Positions 52,169 through 62,082 of a stretch of 64,000 bases of DNA are shown here, in pieces. The translations under genes were made by a program, and so were the position numbers. Below the pieces are notes generated by a model. That model was not told where the DNA came from and did no database searches. It saw nothing but the letters and a program-made list of their open reading frames with translations. Source of the DNA: Nonomuraea cavernae (GTDB lineage Bacteria > Actinomycetota > Actinomycetes > Streptosporangiales > Streptosporangiaceae); the NCBI RefSeq assembly GCF_014646355.1, contig NZ_BMNH01000011.1, positions 1 to 64,000 of the forward strand, written 5' to 3'. The stretch's first letter is position 1. Every line of letters begins with the position of its first letter.

Positions 52169-54579
52169 TGCGTACCGTCTTCCTGGCGTCGCTGCGCACC
52201 CACGTTCGCAGGTACGTCGCAGCGGCGGTCGCGGTCGCCGTCGCAGTCGCCTTCGTCGTCGTGGTCGGTGTGCTCACGGCCGGGGCACATAGCGGACTCA
52301 TGGACGGCCTGGGGGCGCCGTACCGCCATGCCGACCACGTGGTCTCGGCGGCGAGGTGGCCAGCATCCGAGCTGGACCCGAAGGCCGCGATCGCATTCAC
52401 CGAGCGACACGGCGAGAACGCGTCCGCGACCGGCCGGGCAACGCTGCCGTGGCGCGCGAATGGCCGGCGACTCTCCGAAACGACCGTGGGGCCGATCGCG
52501 ACCTTGGAGGAGTGGCGCTGGCAGCCGCTCAGCTCGGGGCGCTTCCCAGCCCGCACGGGCGAGGCCGTGGTGGACGTGTATTTCGCCTTGGCCGAGAACA
52601 TCGCGGTCGGCGACCGGGTTCGGATCGGCGAGGGCGCCGCCGCGGCCGACGTAGACGTGGTCGGTCTCGTGGAGTCGCCCTCGCCCCCGGCGCAGGCCTC
52701 GATGTACGTCACCTGGCCGCAGTTGCTGCAGTGGCGCGACCACCTCCATCTGAACGCGGTGGCGGTGCGCGGGGAGGTGGGTCAGCTCCCGGAAGGCGCG
52801 AAGGCGCAGTCGCCGGAGGAGTTCGGCGCGGAGCGGCTGACCTATGTCCAGAACAGGGTGGACAGCTTGTCGGTGATGCTGTTGTTGTTCGCCGGCATCG
52901 CGCTCTTTGTCTCGGTCCTGGTCATCGCGAACACGTTCTCCATCCTGTTCGCGCAACGACTGCGCGACTTCGCGCTGCTGCGCTGCATCGGCGCCACCAG
53001 GCGGCAGGTGGTGCGTTCGGTACGCCGCGAGGCGACCGTCGTCGGGGTGCTCGCGTCGCTGACCGGGACACTGGTCGGTATCGGTCTCGGCTACGGGCTG
53101 ATCGCCCTGATCAGCGCCCTCGTGCCCACCGCCCCGATGGGTGCCGCCGAGCTGCCCGCGCTCTGGCTGCTGGGGGGGTTCGCCGTCGGCTTGGTGGTCA
53201 CTATGGTCGCGTCATGGTTGCCGACCCGGCGGGTGGTCCGGGTGAGCCCGCTGGCGGCGCTGCGACCGGATGCCGCGGTCGACGTACACACGGCCACCGG
53301 CCTGGTGCGGCCGGCGCTCGCTGCGATCCTCCTGGTCACCGGGCTGGTCCTGCTCGGCGCGGCGATGGTCCAGGACAGTACGGCGCTCATGGTGGCAGGC
53401 GGAGGATTGGTGTTCGCCGGTGTACTCCTTTTCGGGCCGGTGCTCGTTCCCCGCCTGGTCCGGCTCATCGGCGCGCTGCTCGGCCCGGCCGGGCGGCTGG
53501 CGACCAAGCACGCGGTGCGCAATCCGCGCCGGACCGCCACCACCACCGCCTCCCTGCTGGTCGGCGTCACCCTGACGACCGCCGTACTCACCGGGATGGC
53601 CACGTGGCGTTCGGCGTTGGATGAGCAGATCGGCAGGGACCACCCCATCGACGTCGCGCTCACCTCGCCCATGGAGCCGGTCACCACTGACCTCCTCGAC
53701 CGGGTACGTCGCACTCCCGGTGTGGCGCGGGCCATTTCAGTGGACGGCGCCGTGGCCCGTGTGACCGGGCTGGCCGAGCCGATCCCGATCGTCAGCGCGC
53801 CGGCCGCGGCGCACGTGGCCCGCGACGGCGGGGCGTTCGCCCGGGTCGAGCCGGGGCAGATCGGAATCGATTCCGAGGCCTTCGGCAAGGACCTGAGCCT
53901 CCGGCCCGGTGACCCGGTCACGGTGCGCGTCGGCGACCGGCGAGCCCGGTTGCGGGTCGCCGTCGGCACCGGCTGGGGCCCGGCGGCCGTGGTCGCGCCC
54001 GAGACGCTGGCGACGCTCACCGACGCCCCCGAGCCGCATGCCATCTGGATCCGCGCCTCCTCCGGTGCCGACCCGGCTCAACTCGGCAGTGACCTGGACG
54101 AGCTGGCGGATCCGGCCGGCGCGACGGTCGCGAACGGGTTGCGGACCTGGGAGTCGCTGGACCAACAGCTGGGAATCTACACCTGGTCAGCGCTCGGCCT
54201 GCTCGGCATCTCCGTCGTGATCGCCCTGATCGGGATCGCGAACACCCTGGGGCTCTCCGTACTCGAACGCGCCCGCGAACACGCGATGCTGCGCGCGCTC
54301 GGGCTCACCCGCGGGCAGCTGCGGCGGATGCTGGCGGCCGAGGCGGTGCTGCTGTCGGTGGTGGCCACCCTGCTCGGCACCGTGATCGGCGTCGGGTTCG
54401 CCTGGGTCGGCTACGAGACGTTCGTGACGCGGGCTCTCAGCGACGCCACCATGCGGGTCCCCTGGCTGTCACTCGTCGTCGTCGTCCTCATCGCCGCCCT
54501 GGCCGGACTCCTCGCCGCTGTCCTCCCGGCGCGCCGGGCCACCCGGGTGACTCCGGCCGCAGGGCTGTCACTCGACTGA
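52168..54579 (+). CDS. FtsX-like ABC permease, 803 aa
   Basis: N-terminal TM (YVAAAVAVAVAVAFVVVVGV), external domain, first FtsX domain (VMLLLFAGIALFVSVLVIAN; LRDFALLRCIGATRRQVVRS), middle TMs, second external region, and second FtsX domain (ALGLLGISVVIALIGIANTL; REHAMLRALGLTRGQLRRML). Ten TM layout usual for BceB/YtrF-type exporters of actinomycetes. Controlled by the divergent OmpR system, it probably confers resistance to a cell-envelope compound. Confidence 0.93.
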
Positions 54580-54583
54580 CGCC

Positions 54584-54886
54584 CTACGAGACCAACCGCT
54601 CCCCGGGGTCGCGACCGGAGCCGGTCGGCTCGACACCGTGTACGGGCTGGTTGATCTCGGCCCACACCGCATCGAGGGAGAGGCCGAGGACATCGGCGAT
54701 CGCGGCGATGGTCGGGAAGGCGGGGGTCGCCACGCGGCCCGACTCGATCTTCCGGAGGGTCTCCGGTGAGACCCGTGCGTCGAGCGCGGTTTCGAGCATC
54801 GAGCGCTCTCCCCTGGCGCGACGCAACAGGGCGCCGAGGCGCTGTCCGCGCTCGACCTCCGCGGGTGTGAGCGGCAACCTGACCAT
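54584..54886 (-). CDS. XRE-family regulator, 100 aa
   Basis: HTH_3 (RLGALLRRARGERSMLETAL; RVSPETLRKIESGRVATPAF; IAAIADVLGLSLDAVWAEI). Start ATG 54886. Divergent from methionine aminopeptidase, with a direct repeat between them; this pairing recurs in actinomycetes. Probably autoregulates and represses the peptidase gene. Confidence 0.85.
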   Translation of the reverse strand: MVRLPLTPAEVERGQRLGALLRRARGERSMLETALDARVSPETLRKIESGRVATPAFPTIAAIADVLGLSLDAVWAEINQPVHGVEPTGSGRDPGERLVS

Positions 54887-54901
54887 GCCCTCGATCCTAT
54901 A

Positions 54902-54923
54902 CCGGGATAATATGGCCGGGATA
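54902..54923. promoter_or_regulatory. direct repeat CCGGGATA, candidate XRE operator
   Basis: CCGGGATA at 54902-54909 and 54916-54923, 14 bp from start to start, in AT-rich sequence between the divergent XRE and peptidase genes. Confidence 0.5.
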
Positions 54924-54951
54924 GTTATTGGTAGCGTGAGAAGGGCGCCGC

Positions 54952-55734
54952 ATGATCGAGATTCTGAATCCCACCGAACTGGCCCGTGCAAGGGACACGG
55001 GCGCCCTGGTGGCAGACATTCTGCAGACACTGAAGAGCCGTAGCACGGTCGGCACGAACCTCCTGGACATCGACCGGTGGGCAGCGGCCATGATCGTCGA
55101 GGCTGGGGCGCAGTCCTGCTACGTCGACTACGAGCCGTCCTTCGGTCGCGGGCCGTTCGGCCACCACATCTGCACGGGCGTCAACGACGCCGTGCTCCAC
55201 GGGCTGCCCTACGACTACCCGCTCGCCGACGGCGATCTGCTGTCACTCGACCTCGCCGTCTCCAAGGACGGAGTCGCCGCGGACTCCGCCATCAGTTTCA
55301 TCGTGGGCGAATCGAAGCCCCCGGAGAGCGTCGCGTTGATCAGCGCGACCGAACGCGCGCTTTACGCGGGGATAGCCGCTGCCGGCCCCGGGGCTCGCAT
55401 CGGGGACATCTCCCATGCCATCGGCTCGGTTCTCAGTGCGGCGGGATACTCGATCAACACCGAGTTCGGCGGCCATGGCATCGGATCAACGATGCACCAG
55501 GACCCGCACGTCTCCAACACCGGACGACCCGGCCGTGGATACAGGCTGCGCCCCGGGCTGCTGCTCGCACTGGAACCGTGGGTCATGGCCGACACCGCCG
55601 AGCTCGTCACCGATGCCGACGGGTGGACGCTCCGAAGTGCGACAGGCTGCCGGACGGCACACAGCGAGCACACGATCGCCATCACCGACGACGGAGCCGA
55701 AATCCTCACCTTGCCGAAACAGGGGCAACCGTGA
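54952..55734 (+). CDS. map: type I methionine aminopeptidase, 260 aa
   Basis: Pita-bread metallopeptidase: the substrate-side His in NDAVLHGLPYDYPL, metal ligands Asp in LSLDLAVS and AADSAI, His in FGGHGIGSTMHQDPHV, Glu in LALEPWVM and SEHTIAIT. Lacks the N-terminal zinc-finger of some actinomycete MAPs. ATG 54952. Probably an extra MAP besides the housekeeping one, given its dedicated XRE regulator. Confidence 0.93.
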   Translation: MIEILNPTELARARDTGALVADILQTLKSRSTVGTNLLDIDRWAAAMIVEAGAQSCYVDYEPSFGRGPFGHHICTGVNDAVLHGLPYDYPLADGDLLSLDLAVSKDGVAADSAISFIVGESKPPESVALISATERALYAGIAAAGPGARIGDISHAIGSVLSAAGYSINTEFGGHGIGSTMHQDPHVSNTGRPGRGYRLRPGLLLALEPWVMADTAELVTDADGWTLRSATGCRTAHSEHTIAITDDGAEILTLPKQGQP

Positions 55735-55839
55735 GGCCGAAGCCACGCTTGCCCCTGTGCTCCTGGTGAATCACTGCCGCTACCTTCGTTCCGGTTTCGT
55801 CCGATACGGCAGGAGCTCGCGCGCGGATTTGTGAGCGAC

Positions 55840-57003
55840 TCAGTTCCGACGCATGGGCAGTTCTGGGCGCTGGTTGGTCCAGCCGATCGCCTGGAACGAG
55901 GTGGAGAGACGCAGCTCCGCCTGCCGCCCGTTCGCGAGCTTGGTGGTGTTCGTCCTCACCTCGGCAAGAAGCAGGCCGGTGCCGGGATCGACCACGAGCT
56001 GAACCCGGGTGAACAGGCCCGGCTCTATCTCCTCCTGATAGCTCAGCGTCTGCCCGCGCCGGCCCAGCGGATCGGGCATCTCCCCCTCGGCCCGTATGCC
56101 GGGCAGAGACGCGAGGATCCGGTACGCGGATGCCCGAACCTCGGGCGAGGCCGGCAGGCCACTGATGATGCCCACACAGTCTCGCAGCAGGATGTACGCC
56201 CTCGCCTCCTCCACGCCCATCTCAGATCCGGCCAGCTCCAGTCGGCCGATGCGCTCTTCCAGGTAGCTCCGGAGCTTGTCGGGCTCGCTCGGGATCGCGC
56301 GCACCTCCTTCCAGGTCATGTCCTCCCCTGCCAGGTCGCCGGCCGAGCCCTTCCACTTGCCGTAGAGGCGTTCGGCGGTTCGCTCACCCGCCGCCGCCTC
56401 CAGCGGCCTGGATGGGACGGAGAACAGGTTCTCCGTCTTCATGTTCTTGGGGTAGCGCCAGCTGGTGGGCGCCCCCGCCGCCCGCCAGGCCGCCTCGTCC
56501 TGCGGGGTCGCGGGCTTGACGCCGAGATCCTGCCAGATGCGCCAGTACTCCAGATCCGGCCGCTTCGCCAGCCACGTCTCAAGGGACCGGCTGCCCTCCA
56601 GCACATAGCTGCGGGTGGGGTCGGTCAACATCCACCGGTCGACGGTCGCGGTGCGCCAGTAGTCGCCGCTCGCAGGGGCCTTCTCCACGGCGACGGCGGC
56701 AGCGAGCAGGATCTGCCGGGCGGTCGGTTCGGCCGTCGCGGACACCGACGTGCTGGGCTGAGGCGCGACAGAGATCGTGCTGTCAGACGACATCGCAGGG
56801 GCGACCACCGCCACCGCGGCGGTGGCCGCGGCCAGGCCGAGCAGAGCGCGGCCAGGAGAGGGCAGGAGCCGCCGCCGGGCCGGAACACGCTCCAGCGAGA
56901 CGATCTCCGCCAGCAGCGCGTCCGCCCCCGCGGTGGACGCCCGGCCGGCCAGGTCCTCATCCAGCACTCGCGCCCGGTCCTTGAAGATCTGGTCGTTGTT
57001 CAC
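55840..57003 (-). CDS. CU044_5270-family membrane protein, probable anti-sigma partner, 387 aa
   Basis: Short N-terminal cytoplasmic part (DQIFKDRARVLDEDLAGR), one TM (ALLGLAAATAAVAVVAPAM), then a large external domain (TARQILLAAAVAVEKAPASG; TLSYQEEIEPGLFTRVQLVV). GTG start 57003 overlaps the sigma gene stop (GTGA). This type usually follows an ECF sigma gene; the role as anti-sigma or sensor is inference. Confidence 0.8.
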   Translation of the reverse strand: MNNDQIFKDRARVLDEDLAGRASTAGADALLAEIVSLERVPARRRLLPSPGRALLGLAAATAAVAVVAPAMSSDSTISVAPQPSTSVSATAEPTARQILLAAAVAVEKAPASGDYWRTATVDRWMLTDPTRSYVLEGSRSLETWLAKRPDLEYWRIWQDLGVKPATPQDEAAWRAAGAPTSWRYPKNMKTENLFSVPSRPLEAAAGERTAERLYGKWKGSAGDLAGEDMTWKEVRAIPSEPDKLRSYLEERIGRLELAGSEMGVEEARAYILLRDCVGIISGLPASPEVRASAYRILASLPGIRAEGEMPDPLGRRGQTLSYQEEIEPGLFTRVQLVVDPGTGLLLAEVRTNTTKLANGRQAELRLSTSFQAIGWTNQRPELPMRRN

Positions 57004-57551
57004 CCTGACTCCTTCTCGATGAGCGGCCGTGATGCGAAACCAGCGGCCGATGGGCGGGTCTTCTCCAGAGCCTTGGCGAAGCGCTTGCGGGCCCGGTGCA
57101 GGCGGATGCGGGCGGCGTTGCGGGAACAGCCCAGCACAGTGGCGATCTCGCCGGGGTCGAGCCCTTCCCAAAGGGTCAGCGCCAGCAGCTCACGATCGCT
57201 GTCGGCGAGCATGTCCATGGCTTCGCCCACGCCGTGCTGCTCACTGTGATGGGAGGGGGCGGCATAAAGGTGTTCGATCTCGTCGGTGAGTTCGGTGTGC
57301 CGGGTGAGCCTGCGCCGCTCGCTGCGGCGGTGATTGGCCAGGACCCGCCGGGCCACGCCGTACAACCAGAGCTTGCCGGCCTCGCCGTCGGGGAGTTCGG
57401 TCATCCGCCGCCAGGCGATCACATAGGTCTCGGCCACAACATCGGCGGCGTCCTCAGGAGAGGAACACCGCCGTAGGGCATATCCGAGGATCTGCTCATA
57501 GGTTCGCCGATACACCGCCTCAAACCGGGACCGATCGTCTTGTTCACTCAC
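57000..57551 (-). CDS. ECF RNA polymerase sigma factor, 183 aa
   Basis: Region 2 (FEAVYRRTYEQILGYALRRC; EDAADVVAETYVIAWRRMTE; LWLYGVARRVLANHRR), region 4 (LALTLWEGLDPGEIATVLGC; SRNAARIRLHRARKRF). GTG start at 57551. Upstream of and overlapping its membrane partner gene. Confidence 0.93.
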   Translation of the reverse strand: MSEQDDRSRFEAVYRRTYEQILGYALRRCSSPEDAADVVAETYVIAWRRMTELPDGEAGKLWLYGVARRVLANHRRSERRRLTRHTELTDEIEHLYAAPSHHSEQHGVGEAMDMLADSDRELLALTLWEGLDPGEIATVLGCSRNAARIRLHRARKRFAKALEKTRPSAAGFASRPLIEKESG

Positions 57552-57642
57552 GCGTCATCCTCGTCGGGCCTTTCGAACGCTGCGGGCTTTCAATCCCTAC
57601 GTGTCCGCGGCCGACGGCAGAATTTCCGGCAAGGCGGAACGA

Positions 57643-58464
57643 CTAGGAAACTTCGTCATTGCTACCGGGACCCCGAGCCGGCACGCCCGCGGCCGGCTGG
57701 GTCCACGGCGTGAGCTCCGGGCGCTTGGCCGTGCGGCCGTCGCCCGAGGAGCGGCCGCGGATGCGGCGGCCGATCCACGGGCCCGCGAAGGTGGCGAACC
57801 AGCGCAGCTCGGCCGCCGCCACCCGCCACGCCGCCGCCGCAGGCAGGGACGGGAAGGGCAGCATCCACGTGTCGTCGCTGCCGGGCAGGCCGAGGGAGTG
57901 GGCCATGGCGGCGGCGATGCGGGCGTGCCCCGCCGGGCTCGCGTGCAGCCGGTCCGTGCCCCACATGCGCGCGTCGGTGACGAACTCCATCGCGAACGTG
58001 TCCACCACCGTGACCCCGTGGCGGGCCGCGGCGGCGCGGATGCGGGCGTTGAGGTCGAGCACCTTGGGCCGGAGCGGCCGGGCCATCGGGGCGATCTTCC
58101 CAATATCCGGAAAAGTCACAGTAACCACGTGTGCGCCCGACTCGGTGAGGGCGGCGTACATCTCCTCCAGTACCTCCGCCACAGCCGCGGGCTCGCAGCC
58201 GGGGCGGATGAGGTCGTTCATGCCCGCCATGACCGTGGCCAGATCGGGGCGCAGCGCCAGCGCGGGGGCCAGTTGCTCGGCGCGGATCTGGCCCGCGAGC
58301 CGGCCGCGGACCGCGAGGTTGGCGTACAGGAGATCGGGGTTGGCGCCGGCCAGGTGCTCGGCGAGGCGGTCGGCCCAGCCGCGGTGGCCGGTGACGTCGT
58401 CGCCGTCGCCGAGGCCCTCGGTCTGGCTGTCGCCGAGCGCGACGTAGCGCGTGTAGACGGTCAT
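57643..58464 (-). CDS. SGNH/GDSL-family hydrolase, 273 aa
   Basis: Block I VALGDSQTEGLGDGDD with the nucleophile Ser, block II NLAVRGRLAGQI, block III MAGMNDLIRPG, block V GTDRLHASPAGH with catalytic Asp/His. No signal peptide; cytoplasmic esterase. ATG overlaps the PadR stop (ATGA), so it is made with and probably under its control. Confidence 0.92.
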   Translation of the reverse strand: MTVYTRYVALGDSQTEGLGDGDDVTGHRGWADRLAEHLAGANPDLLYANLAVRGRLAGQIRAEQLAPALALRPDLATVMAGMNDLIRPGCEPAAVAEVLEEMYAALTESGAHVVTVTFPDIGKIAPMARPLRPKVLDLNARIRAAAARHGVTVVDTFAMEFVTDARMWGTDRLHASPAGHARIAAAMAHSLGLPGSDDTWMLPFPSLPAAAAWRVAAAELRWFATFAGPWIGRRIRGRSSGDGRTAKRPELTPWTQPAAGVPARGPGSNDEVS

Positions 58465-59036
58465 GGGGTCTCCCTTCCGGTGCGGGCCATGCGCTCGCCG
58501 AGCGTCCGCGCCGTCTCCAGGCACCACGCGCGCGTCTCGCGCTCCAGCCTGCACCCCGCCAGGCAGGACAGGTAGGGGCCGATGTGCTCGGCCTGGCGCA
58601 GGAACGTCTCCTCGTCCAGCTCGCCACGCAGGCGCAGCAGGAGCTGCTCGAAGACCTCCAGCTTGGCGGCGGCCTCCATGGCCCGGTCATGCAGCTGCTC
58701 GATCACCGGCGCGGGGTCGAGGAGGTCGACGGCGTGCACCTTGACGGCCAGGTCGTCGCGGATGAGCAGGGGTTTGGCCGGGGTGGCGGCGAAGGCCGCC
58801 AGCTCGCCCAGCCCGGCCTCGGTCACCGTGTACACGCGCTTGTTGGGGCGGCCACGCTGGACCACCTCCCGGCCCGTGACCAGGCCGTCGGCCTCCAGCT
58901 TGGTCAGCTCGGCGTAGAGCTGCTGCGGGGCGGCGTACCAGAAGTTGGAGACGCCGATGTCGAAGATCTTGGTGAGCTGGTATCCGCTGTACTCGCCGTC
59001 GAGCAGCGCCGCCAGCACCGCGTGTCGGAGGGCCAT
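58461..59036 (-). CDS. PadR-family regulator, 191 aa
   Basis: PadR winged helix (LRHAVLAALLDGEYSGYQLT; SNFWYAAPQQLYAELTKLEA; GRPNKRVYTVTEAG), C-terminal Vir_C-like helices for dimerisation. First gene before the GDSL hydrolase. A perfect inverted repeat lies just upstream. Confidence 0.92.
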   Translation of the reverse strand: MALRHAVLAALLDGEYSGYQLTKIFDIGVSNFWYAAPQQLYAELTKLEADGLVTGREVVQRGRPNKRVYTVTEAGLGELAAFAATPAKPLLIRDDLAVKVHAVDLLDPAPVIEQLHDRAMEAAAKLEVFEQLLLRLRGELDEETFLRQAEHIGPYLSCLAGCRLERETRAWCLETARTLGERMARTGRETP

Positions 59037-59061
59037 CGGCTAACGATACTCATAACGATGA

Positions 59062-59081
59062 ATAGTCATGGATATGACTAT
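59062..59081. promoter_or_regulatory. ATAGTCAT-GGAT-ATGACTAT inverted repeat, candidate PadR operator
   Basis: Perfect 8-bp arms with a 4-bp centre, 26 bp upstream of the PadR start, in AT-rich sequence. Confidence 0.65.
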
Positions 59082-59179
59082 AACTGGGCACGCCGACCGG
59101 GGCCATCGCCCTCCCGATCCGCCGGACAACCGGGAAACGAGGCGTTCGCGCCGGGGACGGAGTCGACCGCGATCATCTG

Positions 59180-59782
59180 TCAGGCGACGGATCGCGCCAC
59201 CAAGGCCATGGCCTGCCGCATGGCGTCCCGTGCCTCGTCGGGACCGTCGCCGCGCTCCAGCGCGGTCAGCGCGGCGGCGCTGACCGCGCCCACCATCGCG
59301 CCGACGAGAGCGGAGGCGGTGATCGCGTCGAGCCTGGCGGGGAATGCCCGCTGCAGCGCCTGGGCCAGCTCGGCCTGCGCGGAGAGGTAGCGCTGCAGCA
59401 GCCGGGTCTGCAGCGCCGGCACCGAGGCCGCCAGCCTGGCCCGCAGCGCGGCGAGCCCGCTGGACAGGTCGCGGTCCCAGGCGTCGGCGATCATTCGGTC
59501 CATCGCCCGCACCAGCACCTCGGACAGCGGCTCCCCGGCGTGGCGCTCGGCGATCACCTGTAGCGCCAGGTCGACGCGCACGTCGGCGTTGGCCAAGAGC
59601 ACGTCCTCCTTGGTCTGAAAGTGGAGGAAGAAGGTGCGGGGAGACACCTCCGCCGCGTCGGCGATCTCGGCCACGGTCACCTGGTCGTAGCCCCTGTCGT
59701 CGAACAGGCGGACCGCCGCCTCGATCAGCGCCTGCCGGGTGCGCTGCTTCTTCCGCTCCCGCAGCCCCAGTTTCTCCACCAT
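59180..59782 (-). CDS. TetR-family regulator, 200 aa
   Basis: HTH (RQALIEAAVRLFDDRGYDQV; VAEIADAAEVSPRTFFLHFQ; TKEDVLLAN) typical of the AcrR-like branch; C-terminal domain ends ALERGDGPDEARDAMRQAMA. Start ATG 59782. Divergent from the SDR gene with three palindromes in the gap. Confidence 0.92.
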   Translation of the reverse strand: MVEKLGLRERKKQRTRQALIEAAVRLFDDRGYDQVTVAEIADAAEVSPRTFFLHFQTKEDVLLANADVRVDLALQVIAERHAGEPLSEVLVRAMDRMIADAWDRDLSSGLAALRARLAASVPALQTRLLQRYLSAQAELAQALQRAFPARLDAITASALVGAMVGAVSAAALTALERGDGPDEARDAMRQAMALVARSVA

Positions 59783-59805
59783 GTGCTCCAGTTTACTTTA
59801 GAGCC

Positions 59806-59843
59806 TGCACTAGTGCATACAATGTATTGTTACAGTGACTGTA
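59806..59843. promoter_or_regulatory. three consecutive palindromes, candidate TetR operators
   Basis: TGCACTAGTGCA at 59806-59817, ATACA-A-TGTAT at 59817-59827, TACAGT-G-ACTGTA at 59831-59843. They fill the 81-bp divergent gap between TetR and SDR genes. AT-rich; likely includes both promoters. Confidence 0.6.
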
Positions 59844-59863
59844 GCGATTGAAGGGCGGTCAGC

Positions 59864-60862
59864 ATGGGAAGCCTGGACGGACGAGTCGTCCTCATCACCG
59901 GAGCAGGGCGCGGCATCGGGCGGGAGGAGGCGTTGTTCTTCGCCGCCGAGGGCGCCAAGGTCGTCGTCAACGACCCCGGCGTCGCCATCGACGGCACGGG
60001 CGGCGACGCCGGCGTGGCGGCGGACGTCGTCGAGGAGATCACCGTGCGTGGCGGCCACGCCGTGGCCGACACCGACGACGTCGCCGACTGGGACGGCGCC
60101 CGCCGCATGGTGGAGACGGCCCTGCGGACCTTCGGCGACCTGCACGTAGTGGTCAACAACGCGACCATCGAACGGAACCTCGGCCTGACCGACCTGTCGG
60201 AGGAGGACTTCGACGACGTCCTGGCCGTCAAGCTCAAAGGCACCTTCGCGGTGACCCGCTGGGCGGCCCGCCACTGGCGCGACCGATACCAGGCGGGCGT
60301 CCGCGCCGACCGCGCCGTCGTCAACACCTCCTCCGGCTCCGGACTGCTCAACCCGCTGCCCACGCAGGTCTCCTACGCGGCGGGCAACGCCGGAGTCGCG
60401 GCGCTGACCGTCGTGGCCGCCCTCGAACTGGGCCGCTACGGCGTTCGGGTCAATTGCATCTCGCCGTCGATGGCGCGCACCAGGCTCACCCTCGGCGTCC
60501 CCGGCATGAGTCAGGAACCACCGGCGACCGGGTTCGACCCCCTCCACCCGGCCGCGTGCGCGCCGGTCGCCGCCTATCTCGCCGGTCCAGCCTGCCCGCT
60601 CACCGGCCAGGTGCTGTCGGTGCGGGGCGGTACGGTCGCGGTCAACCAAGGCTGGTCCCTCGGCGGCCACATCCACAAGGACGGGCCGTGGAGCGTGGCG
60701 GAGCTGGCCGCGAAGGTGAAAGAGCTGCCGATGGACGACCCGTTCGACAAGCTCGCCCAAGCCCTGTCCGGCGCGCTCGGCACCACTGGACGCGCCGAAC
60801 TCCAGGAGATGATCAACACCCTGCTGGACCAGAGCGGGCAGTCCGGCACAGCCTCCGCATGA
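59864..60862 (+). CDS. short-chain dehydrogenase/reductase-like protein, 332 aa
   Basis: Rossmann motif LITGAGRGIGREEALFF, NNA motif VVVNNATIERN, Ser near residue 157 (NTSSGSGLLN), Tyr171. In place of the YxxxK Lys, residue 175 is Asn (SYAAGNAGVA). Without that Lys, normal catalysis should fail, so it may bind rather than reduce a ligand. The C-terminal ~80 residues (GWSLGGHIHKDGPWSVAEL) extend beyond the SDR core as in some steroid/acyl-CoA dehydrogenase relatives. Start ATG 59864. Confidence 0.82.
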   Translation: MGSLDGRVVLITGAGRGIGREEALFFAAEGAKVVVNDPGVAIDGTGGDAGVAADVVEEITVRGGHAVADTDDVADWDGARRMVETALRTFGDLHVVVNNATIERNLGLTDLSEEDFDDVLAVKLKGTFAVTRWAARHWRDRYQAGVRADRAVVNTSSGSGLLNPLPTQVSYAAGNAGVAALTVVAALELGRYGVRVNCISPSMARTRLTLGVPGMSQEPPATGFDPLHPAACAPVAAYLAGPACPLTGQVLSVRGGTVAVNQGWSLGGHIHKDGPWSVAELAAKVKELPMDDPFDKLAQALSGALGTTGRAELQEMINTLLDQSGQSGTASA

Positions 60863-60953
60863 CGCGCGCCACATCGTGACGGGGACCCGTTCGGGGGAAG
60901 AACGTCTGTACGTTCGTCCTGTTCGCCATCTCCGTCACGAGTGAGGACCCGTC

Positions 60954-61877
60954 ATGCGAGCCATCACCGTTCGAGACCGCGCCGCCGGGCTGGCCGGGCT
61001 TTCCCTGACGGAAGAGCCGTACCCGCATGCCGCCGAGAACGATGTCGTCGTCCGGGTGCATGCCGCAGGGTTCACTCCCGGAGAGCTCGACTGGCCGGCA
61101 ACGTGGTCCGATCGCGCCGGCCGTGACCGCACGCCCAGCGTGCCCGGGCATGAGGTGTCGGGTACCGTCGCCGAGCTGGGATACGGAACAACCGGCCTGA
61201 CCGTCGGCCAGCGGGTGTTCGGGCTGACCGACTGGACCCGCAACGGCTCGCTGGCCGAGTACGTGGCGGTGGAGGCCCGCAACCTCGCGCCGCTGCCGGC
61301 CGGCGTCGACCACACCGTGGCCGCCGCACTGCCGATCTCAGGGCTGACCGCGTGGCAGGGCCTGTTCGACCACGGCCGCCTGGCCGCCGGCCAGACCGTC
61401 CTGATCCACGGCATCGCGGGCGGTGTTGGTTCCATCGCGGCGCAGCTCGCACGCGAGGCGGGAGCCCGGGTGATCGGCACCGGCAGGGCCGGCGACAGGG
61501 ACACAGCACTCGGCCTCGGCGCGGACGCCTTCGTGGACCTGCAGGCCGATCACCTTGAGGATGCCGGTCAGGTCGACGTGGTGTTCGACGTGATCGGCGG
61601 TGACATCCTGGACCGCTCGGCCGCGCTGGTGCGCACCGGCGGCACGCTGGTCACCATCGTCTCGCCACCTACGGTCCGGCCCCGTGACGGGCAGGCGATC
61701 TTCTTCGTCGTCGAATCCGATCGTGCCCGGCTGGCGGACCTGGCACGGCGGGTCCGGGACGGACGGCTCCGCCCGATCGTCGGGGCCGTGCGAACGCTCG
61801 CCGAGACGCCCGCCGCGTTCGCGCCCGCCCAGCGCACCCCCGGCAAGACGATCATCCGGGTCACGGAAGGCGACTAG
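60954..61877 (+). CDS. NADPH:quinone oxidoreductase-like, zinc-independent MDR, 307 aa
   Basis: Medium-chain reductase: GroES-like N-terminus (VVVRVHAAGFTPGELDWPAT; PGHEVSGTVAELG), cofactor motif LIHGIAGGVGSIAAQLAREA, then VIGTGRAGDRDTALGLGADA. No zinc-binding Cys set. Common in actinomycetes for quinone or enone reduction. ATG 60954. Confidence 0.9.
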   Translation: MRAITVRDRAAGLAGLSLTEEPYPHAAENDVVVRVHAAGFTPGELDWPATWSDRAGRDRTPSVPGHEVSGTVAELGYGTTGLTVGQRVFGLTDWTRNGSLAEYVAVEARNLAPLPAGVDHTVAAALPISGLTAWQGLFDHGRLAAGQTVLIHGIAGGVGSIAAQLAREAGARVIGTGRAGDRDTALGLGADAFVDLQADHLEDAGQVDVVFDVIGGDILDRSAALVRTGGTLVTIVSPPTVRPRDGQAIFFVVESDRARLADLARRVRDGRLRPIVGAVRTLAETPAAFAPAQRTPGKTIIRVTEGD

Positions 61878-62082
61878 CCGGCTCAGTCGCCGGCGACGTC
61901 GTATCGGCTCGGCTCGGCTCGGCTGCATTTGAGCAGACCGTCACCAAGGCTTGAAATCGCCCGTGGTTAGGCTCCGAGATGCCTGGACATCCTCATCAAC
62001 ACTCCTCCTGACCGACGGAACCCGAGACGCCTCGCGATCACCCGGTGCGCCTGAAAGGTCCGAGCAGGATGGGAGAGCCGAC

